This document shows, one piece after another, positions 1-12,193 of a stretch of DNA of 64,000 bases (its first letter is position 1; each line of letters begins with the position of its first letter). The notes under the pieces are model-generated. The model saw nothing but the letters and a program-made list of their open reading frames with translations. It did not search any database and was not told the DNA's origin. A program made the translations under genes and the position numbers. The DNA comes from Tubiluchus corallicola (lineage: Eukaryota; Priapulida; Priapulimorpha; Priapulimorphida; Tubiluchidae), in NCBI GenBank assembly GCA_030141605.1, contig JAQGDQ010000230.1:62001-126000 (forward strand), in the 5' to 3' direction.

Positions 1-471
1 TCAGTGCTATAGTCCTATGAAATTGGTTGTTGTTGATAACCGTTTGTGAAGTAAATTCCAAGTTACTGTAGCATTTCTATATATATATATAATTATTGGT
101 TTTAGGAAGAAACTAGGTATCATGGCGGGTGGATTTTCTAGTGTAATAAACTCTTCACAGCAAGCCACATAGTTTAACAGAGCCTGGCGCAGGTGCATAG
201 CATTTTTATAAAGCTAGCCCAGAATGTAAAGCACTGGATTACTTTCTTGGTCATAATGGAAATAAATGTTTCAAAAGTTGTTAAAATCTAATGAGTCCTT
301 CCTTGTTCCTGTGCCCCATTACTTCACAAAGTAATGAGGAACGCTCAACTTAGCTTGTTGCATGTTGGACCAACTTTTTTGCCAAGTTTCACGTGATTTT
401 TATGTACAGAACTGGAGATATTAAATTTCTGGTTACCTGGCTAGTTGTTTGTGAATCTTTCTTCCATTGTA

Positions 472-1373
472 TAGTAGGCACCACTTAATAGACTCACTTT
501 GGGACCGACGTGTTTTGACCCAATTAACCGACTGAACCTATTAACCGGTGAGTGTAGTATTACAGGTATAGAAGTGTGAGTCATCAGCTTACTATGCACA
601 GCAAAGGTTTTTAATAAATTATAGAAACGAAGTAATACCTAAATTCCTTTGTGCAGTTAAAAATCAGAAAAAATATTTTAAAATATTAATTTATATAAGC
701 GAATTAGCAATAAATTAAAAAGTATACTTTTCTAAGTCTGTTTATTTGCAAAAATTACAAAAAATCCTTCAAATTGCCTCATTTTCTCGCGAAGAAGTTA
801 GCCCAGAAAGTTATCGTAATTATAAAAACGTTGAAAATCAGTTGTTGTGCATGACTAAAACAGTTCTGAATCGTCTGCTCGCTTACATTGCTCTTATTTG
901 CTATATGACATTTACTCTTGTAAATCACAAGGAATACCGGCTGATTACTGTACCTGTATCTTTGACTGTTAACTCATTAAGCCTGAAAGCGTGAAATGAG
1001 AGCATCAAAAGGAAACCGCTAGGTAAGTGATTAAATGTTTAGCTTCCAGAAATTCTTTGGGCAACAGTGGGCGAACGGGTAACAGATTCAAAGCAAAACC
1101 GCTACCCTAGCATATTAGCGCATGATAAACGTACCTGCTTGCAAACAAAACGGTACCTAACATGATTGTTTCTGCAAAGGCTCTTTGGGCACATACAAAT
1201 ATCTTATTTTAAGTAGGTGAAGGAAAAACATTGAGTCAATTATGCGGAGTTATTTGAGTCAATTATCGATAGTTTTTATGTATATTTCAATAGAAGTGGC
1301 CCGTTCCAGGCATTTTTGAGTCAATTAAGTGATTGAGTCTATTGACCGTGAGTCTATTAAGCGGTGCCTACTG
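472..1373. mobile_element. Non-autonomous DNA element with terminal inverted repeats, about 900 bp
   Basis: The left end reads TAGTAGGCACCACTTAATAG and continues ACTCAC. The reverse complement of the right end reads CAGTAGGCACCGCTTAATAG and continues ACTCAC, so about 26 bases match with two differences. The sub-terminal regions carry repeated short motifs such as TTGAGTCAATTA on the right and CCAATTAACCGACTGAAC on the left. I could not identify a clean target-site duplication, so the superfamily is open. The 82-codon open frame inside (746-994) does not look like a transposase. The element lies in the intron before 1741 of the left-edge gene. Confidence 0.7.
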
Positions 1374-1469
1374 AACATGCAAGTTAACCTTGGTGAATTT
1401 TAGCATGAACAAGTACATAATCATCTTGGACTGGCCACGTGCTGCATTGTCTTGTTTTATCTTGTAATA

Positions 1470-1638
1470 CAGTCAAACCCCGTTACAACGCCCTGTTTTT
1501 AATGCCAGCCTTGCTTAACGCCCATATTTTTGGCAAAACAAAATGCCTGTATCATACAGGCATGTATGTATTACTGCACATCCATATAATGCCATTGTTT
1601 ATTGCAGTCTCAAAATAGGCAGTGTAGAGGTTTGACTG
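1470..1638. mobile_element. Short Tc1/pogo-like inverted-repeat element
   Basis: The left end is CAGTCAAACCCCGTTACAAC and is preceded by TA. The right end is GTAGAGGTTTGACTG, whose complement starts CAGTCAAACC. The CAGTnnnACC start is typical of pogo/Tigger-related MITEs. The right flank reads AT rather than TA, so the target duplication is decayed or the end is misplaced. The element is 169 bp, non-coding, just upstream of exon 1741-1862. Confidence 0.55.
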
Positions 1639-1740
1639 ATCATTGCCTTAAAATGCATATTTAGTCCGTGTGATTGTAACACAAGTAGTTGACTTGAATG
1701 CAGTTACAGTATCCTATGTAGCTGTGCCTGCTTATTTCAG

Positions 1741-2475
1741 AGCTCTCAGGGATTTCTCCCAGTTTCTAAAGAAGAGGAAGGAGAGATGTTTCAGTACACA
1801 GAACCTGTGATAGACATGTGCGGACCAGATCACCCAAATGCAAAGCAAATTGAAGACGAAAGGTACAGGATCATTTATTATTTCCTTCTTAGTAAATAGA
1901 CCGAAAACCAAATTTTTGTCCACAGTTTTGTGCGACTTCTTTCACAGGCTACATGCAGGAGTGGCCTAGTAAGCCCCCAGCACATATCTTATCTGTAATA
2001 CCCTTTGCACAAAAAATATGTGAACCAAAATGTCTATATTGTGCAAAGCAATATTAATCTTGATGGTACATGTTTACATATGTTCCAGTAATGTTAGTCA
2101 TTTGTTGCTCAACTTTCATGTGGCTGTTCAAGATCGTTTTGGGGCTTCTCGAAAAATTTTCTTTTTGCAAAACTGAAACAGCTGTGTTGAATGCATTTCT
2201 GATTGTCCATTAAGCTTGTCTTCTGAAACAACTTGTGTTGTGTTTTGTGATTTTACAAATTATGCAAGTGCTTTTTGTTTGTCAGGTTTTTAGTGCATCT
2301 ACGAGCAACGGAAGAAAATGAGAAAGCAGGTGGTTACACTATTAAGCTGGCATGCTTGCGTGCTATTCAAGAAGCCATCTCAGGTCTTTACTTCACACCT
2401 GTGAAGGAAGAACTAGTTGATTCTAGTTTAGAAGATAACTACTCCGAAGTTGATATGGAGATTTCATCATCTTGA
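1741..2475 (+). CDS. 3' end of an unrecognised gene (last two coding exons)
   Basis: Two exons join in frame. The first (1741-1862) follows a TTATTTCAG acceptor and ends AAAG|GTACAG. The second (2286-2475) follows TTTGTCAG and ends in a TGA at 2473-2475. The phases agree (an AG|G arginine codon spans the junction) and the join gives about 103 residues with no stop. The protein is acidic. It contains PDHPNAKQIEDERF, then LVHLRATEENEKAGGYT and a helix-like IKLACLRAIQEAISGLY stretch, and ends in an Asp/Glu/Ser-rich tail closing MEISSS. I do not recognise the family. Upstream exons must lie before this window or be too small to see. An AATAAA at 2735-2740 fits its mRNA end. The gene converges with RFC5 on the other strand. 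The splice pair and phase match make the coding call fairly safe; the function is unknown. Confidence 0.68.
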
Positions 2476-3168
2476 TGTAAAAACGTGGTAGATACTTCTC
2501 ATAATTATCTACGACTTTTTGAGCAAGCATGCTCACATACACAAAGTCGCCTTATGTCAGTTTAAAGTTTAGTCAAATTCAAATGATTAATCCTTGTATT
2601 ATCTGAATGACAAGTTTAATGTCGCTATGCATATTGCTGTATGTAGTGTGGTAAACTGTACAGAAAGATCTCAAGAGTTTTAGTGCATCAGCCCTTGTTA
2701 TTACTCGCAATTGTTACCTGTATGATATATTGTAAATAAAGAGATATAATGTATTTGTCAAATACAGTCTTTCACAGAGAGAAGTTACAGTATTTTACTT
2801 TAGTTTTGTACAAAAGCTGTTATAAAAATAAGCTAGTTAAGACATAGTGGTAAATTATGAAATGCTAACAGGAATGACGCTTTCTGCATTTGCTTTATAA
2901 AGTATGCAGTTTGCGTAAAGCACTAAAAAATCACATTTCATTTCGTAACACAAAGATCTTTAACTCCACTGTGGATTTTCGAGGCAAAGAAGCACCTGTG
3001 AAAGTATAAATTTGCCGTAAAACTGCTTATATAATGACAGTAAAAAACATTGATTTAGCACACTGAAATCTGAATATTATTATCGGTGATTAAGTAGTGC
3101 CTAAGCTCAGAGCATATAAATTTGCTAGAATCAAAACAGTAGTTAGCCAACAGTAGTGAGCCATAATT
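2476..3168. other. Convergent 3' UTR spacer between the left-edge gene and RFC5
   Basis: This 693-base stretch separates two stop codons that face each other. The left part is the 3' UTR of the + strand gene. The right part must hold the 3' UTR of the minus-strand RFC5. I saw no canonical AATAAA for RFC5 on the minus strand here, so its cleavage signal is a variant or was missed. No other gene is visible. Confidence 0.5.
2735..2740 (+). promoter_or_regulatory. Poly(A) signal AATAAA of the left-edge gene
   Basis: A canonical AATAAA lies about 260 bases after the TGA at 2473-2475, within an AT-rich 3' untranslated stretch. The RFC5 stop codon on the opposite strand is only about 430 bases further on, so the two transcripts end tail-to-tail and may overlap. 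Confidence 0.6.
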
Positions 3169-5573
3169 TTAACCCTCTTGAGCTACCATTTCTCTGGCTA
3201 CTTGAAAAGAGGATATTAAAGAACCAGTTTGGATTTTTTCGCTTGTTCCAGATGCTAGACGAAACTCTGTTTCAGCTAACTTTTCTAGCAAATATAATCG
3301 CACTTGAACAGGAAAGTCAATACGATGAACATACTGATGTACCTCTGTCAAAATATCCTGCAGTGCAAGCCCTTTTGCAGTTTTCAATGCCATGACTTTA
3401 TTAAATGCAGAAGTGAAGTCTTCATTCAGCATCCAGTTAACTATATTTGAAATGTCAATGCGTAATGGATGACCAACACATGTATAAACATTGTCTTCAT
3501 TTACTATGTCATATGCCATAGATGCACACTGCAGAATATTGAGCAGCTTTCGCATGTCGCCATTTGCTAAAGTCAGTAATGCTTTTCTTCCGTCCTCTGT
3601 AACATTGACGTTTTCTGTAGAAATTACATGGCCTAATCGTGGCATCATTTGCTCTGCGGTCAACGGTGCAAAGCGAAATCTTGTACACCTGGACTGCAAA
3701 GCTGGTATGATCTTTGAGAGGTAATTGCATATTATACAGAATCTCGTATTCTCCGTAAACTTCTCTATGATTCTTCGTAAAGCATTCTGGGCATCCTTTG
3801 TCATAGCATCAGCTTCATCTAGGATTACAAGTTTGAAGCCCCTTTTGAAGATTGTTCGAGTGCTGGCAAAGTTTAGCACCTGACCTCTGACTATCCCTAT
3901 ACCTCTATCATCTGATGCATTCAGTTCTAATACCATTGAGTTGAATTCTGATGGAGTAAAAATCTGTTTAGCACAAGCTAAGATTGTAGATGTTTTACCT
4001 AAAATGCACAAAGTTATTCAAAGTAAAATTTAGAAGACAAGAGCTGAACTGTTACAATTAACGTTTGTTCTACAAATCTTTATAGTTGCAATTTAAATAT
4101 GCAAAGGCTCCCCTTATGAATGTATCAGGAAATGCAGGCAATGACTTTTTTGACTTTAAAGACATTTACAAGAATGAGTGTTCAAAACTTTACCTACATA
4201 CAACATACTTTTTAACTAATTACAAGGCGCCGCCTGCAAGAGCTCACATTTGCTTTTTTATTTTCTAAACTATGTACAACTGGTGGTGAGGACTTGCCAA
4301 GGAAATGGGGGAAAAAGCAGGTACAGAAATCGCAAATTCACACAAGATATCTGATGCAGAGAACTGTTGCGCACACTAGTGCAGAAAGGTACAGAGAGCC
4401 ATGTTTTGCGTTAATCTTTTCTTACACCTTGTAAAACCATTATACAAAGAAAAAAATTAATTTTCTGAAAACTTTAAATTTAGTTGATAGTTGTGACACT
4501 TGTGTGCTTCATTCATTTTCATCACTAGTAACACAAATAACAAATAACTTGGAAGTTATCTAGAGCCTAGAAATGGGAAACATGATTTAAAAAATCTGTG
4601 CCGTTCAACTAGATAATGACGTTAATGTGATAATTAAGTGATAATGTTTTTTATGTTTTTTAATGTTAATGTTTATATTGAACAATTTTTCTGTTAATAC
4701 AACTGCACTGTCTCATTGCAGCTTAGGGATGCACCAAATACTCGGATTACCAAGTTTTTTCCCCCGAATATCACTATAAAAATCCAATCCAGCAAACTTC
4801 GGTTGTAATCACTAAAGCTTCGGTAAACCTTCAGTATACCGAAGTTACTTTTTTAATAATTGTCGCATTCTGTAAAAAATATGTTAAACAAACTGAGTAA
4901 TTCCGAATAGTGACATTGCACAACTGCCGGCATTTTGCTTTCTGTTCTGCATGACAACTTGAAGAATGTGATGCATCATGCAATAGCGTGGGCATGCTGT
5001 GCTTATACACGATGAAATAAATCAATGAGAACTAGAGCTAGTAAACAATTACACTATTGCAGAGATGCTTAAATACTGTTTTTATAGATTATACAAAATA
5101 GTTTGAAAAGCTTTTGAAAGAGTTATGGCTGCTTTTAAAATACTTAATAAATAGTGCAAGTCTGTCACAAATTATGTACTGATGGCACAATGCCAAGGGA
5201 TGTGATTTTGAACACAGTTGAACATCATATTGGTGAAAGACCATGGCAAAGCTAAAAAGAATATTGTCAATTTTTTTATTTAAAGTACATGTATACATTT
5301 CAAGCTAGCAACATTTGCAAAAACTGTAACACTTGTGTTTGACTTCCTTGCACCTCATTCTATCCAAGATATACAAATACACAATTATGAAAGTTATTTA
5401 ACATTTTTACCTGTACCAGGAGGTCCATAAAACAACAGATGGGGGAGTTTGTCTTCTTTAATGAAACGTGAGATGGTATTTATGATGTCAGCATGAGATA
5501 TTAGATCATCAAGTTTGTTTGGCCTGTATTTTTCTACCCATGGTAGATTCTTTGGTTCCTTTTTCTTATCCAT
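3169..5573 (-). CDS. RFC5: Replication factor C subunit 5 (clamp-loader ATPase), complete, two exons
   Basis: This is a small subunit of the RFC complex, which uses ATP to open and load the PCNA sliding clamp at primer-template junctions in the nucleus. Reading the minus strand, exon 1 is 5573-5411, the intron 5410-3999 (GT-AG), and exon 2 is 3998-3169 including the stop. The join gives 330 residues; human RFC5 is about 340. The N-terminal NLPWVEKYRP motif is the RFC box. Walker A GPPGTGKT (residues 50-57) is cut by the intron after its first five residues and is restored by the splice. Walker B is LVILDEADAM (DEAD at 115-118), and the SRC sensor/arginine-finger motif is at 157-159 followed by TRFRF. 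The C-terminal collar region is intact. The chosen ATG (5573-5571) starts MDKKKEPKNL. The frame stays open for about 40 codons upstream, so a longer N-terminus is possible but not supported by the family. Strong resemblance to vertebrate RFC5 throughout separates it from RFC2 and RFC4. Confidence 0.95.
4724..4856. mobile_element. Possible truncated hAT-type element fragment
   Basis: The sequence TAGGGATGCACC, followed by interior motifs TTCGGT, TTCGGTAAACC and ACCGAAGT, resembles the end of hAT-family MITEs (TAGGGATGCACCGA and similar). No matching opposite end or 8-bp duplication was found, so it is at best a fragment. It lies in the RFC5 intron. Confidence 0.35.
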
Positions 5574-8500
5574 TATTATCCTTGCCGGAAATCCTGAAAT
5601 GATAGACATCATGACATGTAGATACATTATTGATCCATCACTTTGCCCTGCATATGACATCCAATCCAATTCTCTGATGAGCATAATTAAGTGGCACACG
5701 TATCTATGCTAGTATGAAATAGGTTTCATTGATTATATCATTTGTTCATGTCTTAACTGTTCTGTATATGTATAACTTTAGCATGATTTTTACTTCCTTT
5801 GATGGAAAACAAATGAATTAGATCGTCTGTCTACAGGTTTTCTCAAATCGTATTTTATAATTGAAAGTTAAACATGAATAAAATACTGAACAAGTTTGCG
5901 TTAATTCTGCTCCAATATGCTTAGGTCCATTTGTAAACACGTCTGGTATATTCTGGACAAGTGAAAGTGAAACTGCACTAATTAGTTAGGTTCTGGGTGC
6001 ACAATTAAAGGACGTACAAATATGGTGCTATAGCTGGCGCATATAGATCTAAATATTACTACAGTAGGACTTCTACTTTATTATTACTCAGTATACAAAA
6101 TAGCAGATCTGAAAAACAAAACAGAACGGTAACCAAAACAGGAAAAAATCAGTGAAGTGTGACTCGCAGGAACATTTGTGCGGGTTCGTTCAATAGCAAT
6201 GAAGAGGGTCCTGAGTAAGCATCAGTGCTTGCTTGCTTGTGAAGTCTAAGAGACCTAACCACAACATGGTTATTGACGGTCTCCTCAACAATTTGCGAAA
6301 TTGCAGCAACTGTTTCATTGTCAAGTGAATTCCAAGGGCCCGCAACATGAGAAGAGAAGAAATGGGCTCCGATATTAGTGCGAGAGTACTATACAAATAA
6401 TTTGAAATTGTGTCCATGTAAATCACGTAGTGGTCTAGAAAAAAATTTGCACTACGCAAAATAGAACTACCACTAATGACTTTATAACAGTTAAGATCTA
6501 CAGTATCATGGCATTGTTCAAGAGAAGATACAGAGTCAGGTTGAATATCAGAGGCCAGACTAATACACCTCCATTCAGTTCCATCCTAGTTTCCTAATAA
6601 TCTGCGTTACACAACCAGAATGAATGAGTTTGTCGTAAATTTCTGTAGAACAGGCATGGCATGGCAATTCATTGAAATGTTGGTACAAGGCTTTGGAATG
6701 ACATAAATGATGAATTAAAAACTATTCAGCCAATTCAAAAATTTAAAAAGAAATATAGAGCAATGATTTTCAACAAGTACAACACTTCTTAATATCCTAC
6801 ACCTACTGCAGCAGTCACACCACAATCCTGGTACAGATTATACAAAACAAGACATCACTGATAAATCTTTAGAGCTGATGTAAACATTGCACTCTACTGT
6901 CTTTTTTCCTACTATTTCCACTAACACATTCTTACTGTCCTGTGTGATCTACATTTCTCCCTATTGTTTTTTTGTTCACTCATCCATTCCTTTTTTATCT
7001 GGTTCACATGACAGTGGGCTTATATAAGTCTTTGCTTCTTTAGCCCACTGCAGTACAACTAATCTTTTGTGATAACGATAGTGTATGCAACATAATAATT
7101 TATTACACTATGAAGTAACAGTTTTGATGTTACCATGTATTACACGTCACTATATTGTACTGAATGTGATAATAATAAGAACTTCAAACTTACTAAAGCA
7201 TTTTTAAAAGTAACATACGGTGGTGACCAAATAATGAATGCATATTCAAGCGTTAGTCTAACTACAGCTTTATAAGAGGTACAATAACTTTTGCACTACG
7301 TGATGAAATACAGCGTTTTATCATGCCAATGCGTCTATTTCTCTCAATCGCTCAATTTCAGATAAGTCAGATTAAAAAATCATTTCATCAGAGGAATTTC
7401 TAATTGGACGGTAAGGTGTTATATCATCAACAAATAGTGGTATACGTGTCAGTGGATACACAATCAGTGACATCATTAATAAAAATAAGAAAACAATAGG
7501 GTCCCAACGAAGTTCCTTGAGAAATGCCATTGGTTATATTGTATCCAGGAAGTGGTTACGCCCTTTAAACCTATTCTTTGCCTTCTGTGCGTTAGAAAAT
7601 AATGAAACCATTGGCATTGGAGTAGTTTCCCTCTTATCTTAAGTCTTTATACCTGCAAATTCCATTTTCAACATGAGACAACGAAGAGGAACGGAATCAA
7701 ATGCTTTTCTAAAATCAATATATCAACTGATGGGAGAGAAAGGTCATCAAAAAATTGGGCCCAATCATTTAGGCATTCAAGAAGATTTGTTACTGTGGAG
7801 AGTAGTAATGAGCCATGTTGATTATTACTGAATTGACCAGTTATTACTGAATTGACTGAATTATTAGTAACCACAAACTCACTATGTTAATATGTTTCTC
7901 TCTACTCTGTTTAAAATCCACGTACATATAACAACAGTTCTCCGTTTTTAGCTGTGCTAATCCTGTTACTGATAACCAGTAAAGAAAACTACTAAAACTT
8001 TTTATAATAAAAATTTAGCTGAACTGCGCCGCAACAGAAACCGCGCGTTTTTATGATAAGTGATCGTCAAATGAAACGCGTACTAGACTAAACTACGTTA
8101 CCACTCTATACTCACCCCACTTTTTGAGTACATGTTGTCGGCTGATTATGTTGAAAGTATACAATAAGTATGTTTGCGTTTCGAGGTAAGAGATTTATTT
8201 GCTGTGCAGCAAGATAAATTTCATTAGTAGCTCCGTAAGGCTCTCGACATATAAAGGTATGTTATAGCAATCTGTCAGAAAACTTGTGAGTTTACTACTG
8301 CTTCTAGGGCTATTTTAAAAGTGCATCTGGCAGACTGAAACTACTAGTAGTAGTAGTAATAGTCGTGATATTTCGTTAATAATTTTCTGTAACAGTTACA
8401 CCGTTATACGCATGATATTGTGTATGTAATATTCTACTATAATTTTTTGTCATATATATTGTATGTCTTTATATGCACATGCATGGGCTTTCATGTAAAT

Positions 8501-9131
8501 TTATATTAATTTAAATTTTACTTGTTTTCACATAATTAATTATAACAATATATGAAAGTGAAACGGTTACTAAATTTTGACGATTGGTATCACAATTTTT
8601 TTGCTTAGATATAATACTAACGTGCAAACTCCACTTAGGCATTTATGTATCTTAAGTTATAATAATTAATATAGTTATAATAGGGGAAGGACCAAAAAAA
8701 TCATAATCTCCCTTTCTCTTCACCACACTGTTCAAGTTTCAGCATTACTGTTTTTTTACTGAAAATTCATTTAGTTAGTTTAGTTTATTCACATCCATTA
8801 GCACATAAAACAAAACATTCATTAAAAAATAAAAATACAGTGCAACTACTAGCATACTACATAATTAGAATGTGACAAATGAAATACATGTCTTACGTCA
8901 TACTGTCATTTAAAGAATAATGTACAAGTAATGACTGTGCCAATTAACAGTAAGTTATTTGTTACTGCTATTGATGTTATTAAGTAGGACTACTATCTTA
9001 ATTACTCTTACAGCAGTGCTTCTACATGTAATACTGACTGTAGCAGAAGCAGTAGTAGCAGTTGTACCTGTTTGTTCAGAAGACATGTGCTATAACTTTG
9101 TGTATGAATGCTTTTTGTTGCTTTCAGTTTG
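5574..9131. other. Divergent intergenic region between RFC5 and GNPAT
   Basis: The two flanking genes are transcribed away from each other, so both promoters, and any untranslated first exon of GNPAT, should lie here. The GNPAT ATG exon begins straight after a splice acceptor (9121-9127), which implies an upstream non-coding or short coding exon that I could not place. About 7140-7880 is a decayed LINE on the minus strand. An open stretch on the minus strand at 6190-6600 is not recognisable. The rest is AT-rich and featureless apart from a short (TAG)n run near 8343. Confidence 0.5.
7140..7880 (-). mobile_element. Decayed LINE reverse-transcriptase fragment
   Basis: Minus-strand translation, with frame changes and stops, passes in order through reverse-transcriptase landmarks of jockey/CR1-like LINEs. 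These are QHGSLLLSTVTNLLECLNDW (about 7750-7825), a SLGPYCFLIFINDVTD-like stretch (about 7465-7510), FVDD in the position of the catalytic (F/Y)ADD (about 7421-7447), and LEYAFIIWSPP (about 7222-7262). The copy is disrupted and cannot be active. It may extend to lower coordinates, where similarity fades. Confidence 0.75.
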
Positions 9132-12100
9132 ATGTCAATGGCAAAATATCATAAACCTGGATTTGACGATATACTACACAATCAGCATCGTCCTAGTGAT
9201 TTGAGATGGTCGTTACGTACTTACAAGCCTCCACAGTTCCGCCACCATGTACCAAGGTCACCTAGTGAAGTCAGAGACCATGTGCTCTCAAGCAGCCGTG
9301 TTAATCATACAATTGAACAAGTATGCTTTATCGCTTTTGAAAGCTTTGCGTGATTCAGAAAACTTCATACAAGATTCATACCTATTTTGTTCATACTAAC
9401 ATTTTACAGGAATAAAGTTCAGCCTCGATCATAATCTCTATGGTTATGGAGGGCATTTGTAAACTTCTGCAAAGCTTTTGATATAATTACTGCACCGATT
9501 ATAAATAATAACATTTTCTTAATTCTTTTGCCAGCCTAAACTAACTTTGGGGCCCATTCTGTTTTGTGTTTTAGCTTTGTTTTTGCTGAGAACTTATTAA
9601 ATTGCTTTAAACAAGTGCAAAAGATCAGTAGACAGCAAGACAGGCAGGCAACAGGCAAGCAGGCAGGTAAATAGGCAGTTTTGCAAGATAGACAAACAGG
9701 CTCCTCCTGTTTTCCTTTATGCTATGTAACAACATGGCTTAACCTGATAATTATCAAATGTTAAACATGATCACAATTGCCTCCACTTTAACTACTTTAA
9801 TAAGTTAATAATCACAGATCAGTGGGTCATTAATTATGTTTACAGATTTGTAGTGACGAGGGAAGATCACGTGGTGAAATTGAAAGAGAAGCCGAAGCTG
9901 TGCTTTTAGAGATGGGTCATGAGTTTGGGAATGTGGGTGCAGTTCGATTTTTTGGTTACACATTGTCGAAAGCGTGGCGACAGATGTACAGAGCAATTTA
10001 TGTAAACGAAGATATCATACCAAAGGTGAAGGTCAACTTTTCTATAGAAAACAAAGCTTGCATATGAATGATTATCAGTTTCACTTTGCTGGGTATCTAT
10101 GTAGCACAATAGTGATTAAACTCAATTAATTATTGTCTTATGAATAAAACACTGATTACTGTAGTTTCCACAATGCAGGAAGTACTATTAGTGCAGTGTT
10201 TATGGCAAAGAATGGCTAGTGGTTTATGCTTTTGTGCATGTAAAGTCAAAAATTGTTGTGAGTGTTACTGGAATGACAGTTACTTCATTTGTCTGTTGAA
10301 GACTTATTTGACTGGAACTAAAACTCTCAAATCAGTATAATTCACCATCGATGATGTCCTTACCATAATTTGTTTAACTAGGGATCATGGTAGGGACATT
10401 GAAAAATCTAAAGACGAACAGAGCCAGGATTGCAATGCTGCTTGCACTCACTGGCATTTCTGCAAAAAAATTTATTGATTTATGTAAACGTAAAATGGAA
10501 CAGTGCATTTGTTACTGCGGAGTAATCGGTATTTAACATGCATTCAGTTTATTCAAGAATTTGTATCTAAAACTGATATTGCCATTGTTTTTACCCATTT
10601 TGCACATTTGCAGAGAGAATCACTTGTATTTTGGTTTATTAATGATATATACTATTGCAGTGCTGAAGCAAAATTGTAAAATGCCAACGCGTGTTTTGAA
10701 ATATTGTTTTCTTTTTCAGCTAAAGACGTTGTATGAAACCTATCCTTTAGTATTCATGCCTAGTCATCGGAGTTACATGGATTTTTTACTCATGTCTTAT
10801 ATAGCTTTTTATTATGATCTTCCTCTTCCTGTGATAACTGCTGGGCAAGGTATACACACTAATATATAACTAATGTAATTAGAAATTTATGGAAATTTTT
10901 AGAGCTTACATTGCTTCATTTGACAAATTAAATACACCTGAAAAATTTAATGCACCTTACCTACCTTTTGGTTGCTAAATTGGCCGAGTTGTCTGCACAA
11001 TTGTGGAATTGTTTCAATCTTTGGCACAAACTTGTTTACATTTTCACACTTCACAAAATTCAGAAAAATTTGAGAAAATTTGACAAGGAAGGCTGTTAGA
11101 ATTTTCTAAAATTACTTGGAGCCCAAGTAACTCCTGCTAGTTAATTGAATTCCTTTATTGGTACTACACTGCTGCTAGCTAGTGTGACACTTAGGAATTA
11201 ATTAGTGTCATTATGACATAAACACGAAAAGCATTCCCAGTCTCAAGATTCTTGTGTGTTTGTATCACATGAGGCAAATACTTACTAATCTGTCGTACTA
11301 AACAGTACAAACGCCTTGTGTATGAACTGCTGTCCTGATATAAAAAAGTGTACTAGTGTTCAGCAGTTGGAAGCTGACAGAAGATTGTAAGAAGCACTTT
11401 CTCAGTTACTCTCATAAGCTTGGTTTTATGAATGTGGACTTGGGGAGCACTGCAGTTTTTTTCTTTGTTGTGTGCAGCCAACTGCGCAGCATTTCTGTCA
11501 CTTTCGAAAGACATTTTAAGGATTGTAAACAGTTAACAATTGATGATCTCATTAAGTACAATATTGCTGTATTCATGTGCAAAAGCCAGTTTAATTTGTT
11601 TTTGAAATTTTTTATAAATCCTATAAAGAAAAATATTAAACATCGTAACACTAGGCATAATGAATATTATGTTAAATATTGCAGAACCAACGTTGCTAAA
11701 CACTTTATTTTTTGTAGGTCCAAATGTTTAAAATTCTGTTTCTTGTAATATTAAAACAGTATCAGGGTTACCTAGTTTTAAGAATATGATGAAAACTTAT
11801 CTTTTAAATATATATTAGGTGAACTTGGTCTTGACCTATTCTACCCAAATTGCCTTTACCATGTTAGATGCCATTCACAGTCTGTCCCAGTTCTTCTCTT
11901 TTACTCGCATTACTTACTTACACCATTATTTTACTGTCATGTCATTCCTTTCATTGCTCATTTCTTTTATTCTGCCCCTAACACTTAAAAATACACCATG
12001 TATTGCAGTTGGGCTTTTCAGGTCCTAGCTTTTAGCTCAGTTGCAAGCAGTTGCATATTAATTGTTCACATATTAATTGCTCCCTTGAGTGGAAATTGTT

Positions 12101-12144
12101 AGCAATTTTTTTCATTTTGTTTACTCTTGTGTAGTTGTACTTAT

Positions 12145-12193
<49 letters not shown>

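Noticed and set aside
3156-3730. Plus-strand and alternate minus-strand open frames over RFC5 exon 2
   Set aside because: They are shadows of the RFC5 coding exon, whose true frame matches the family along its full length.
6190-6600. Open minus-strand stretch of about 130 codons near the LINE remnant
   Set aside because: I considered it as a gag- or endonuclease-like part of the same LINE, but no motif could be matched, so it is only mentioned in the spacer description.
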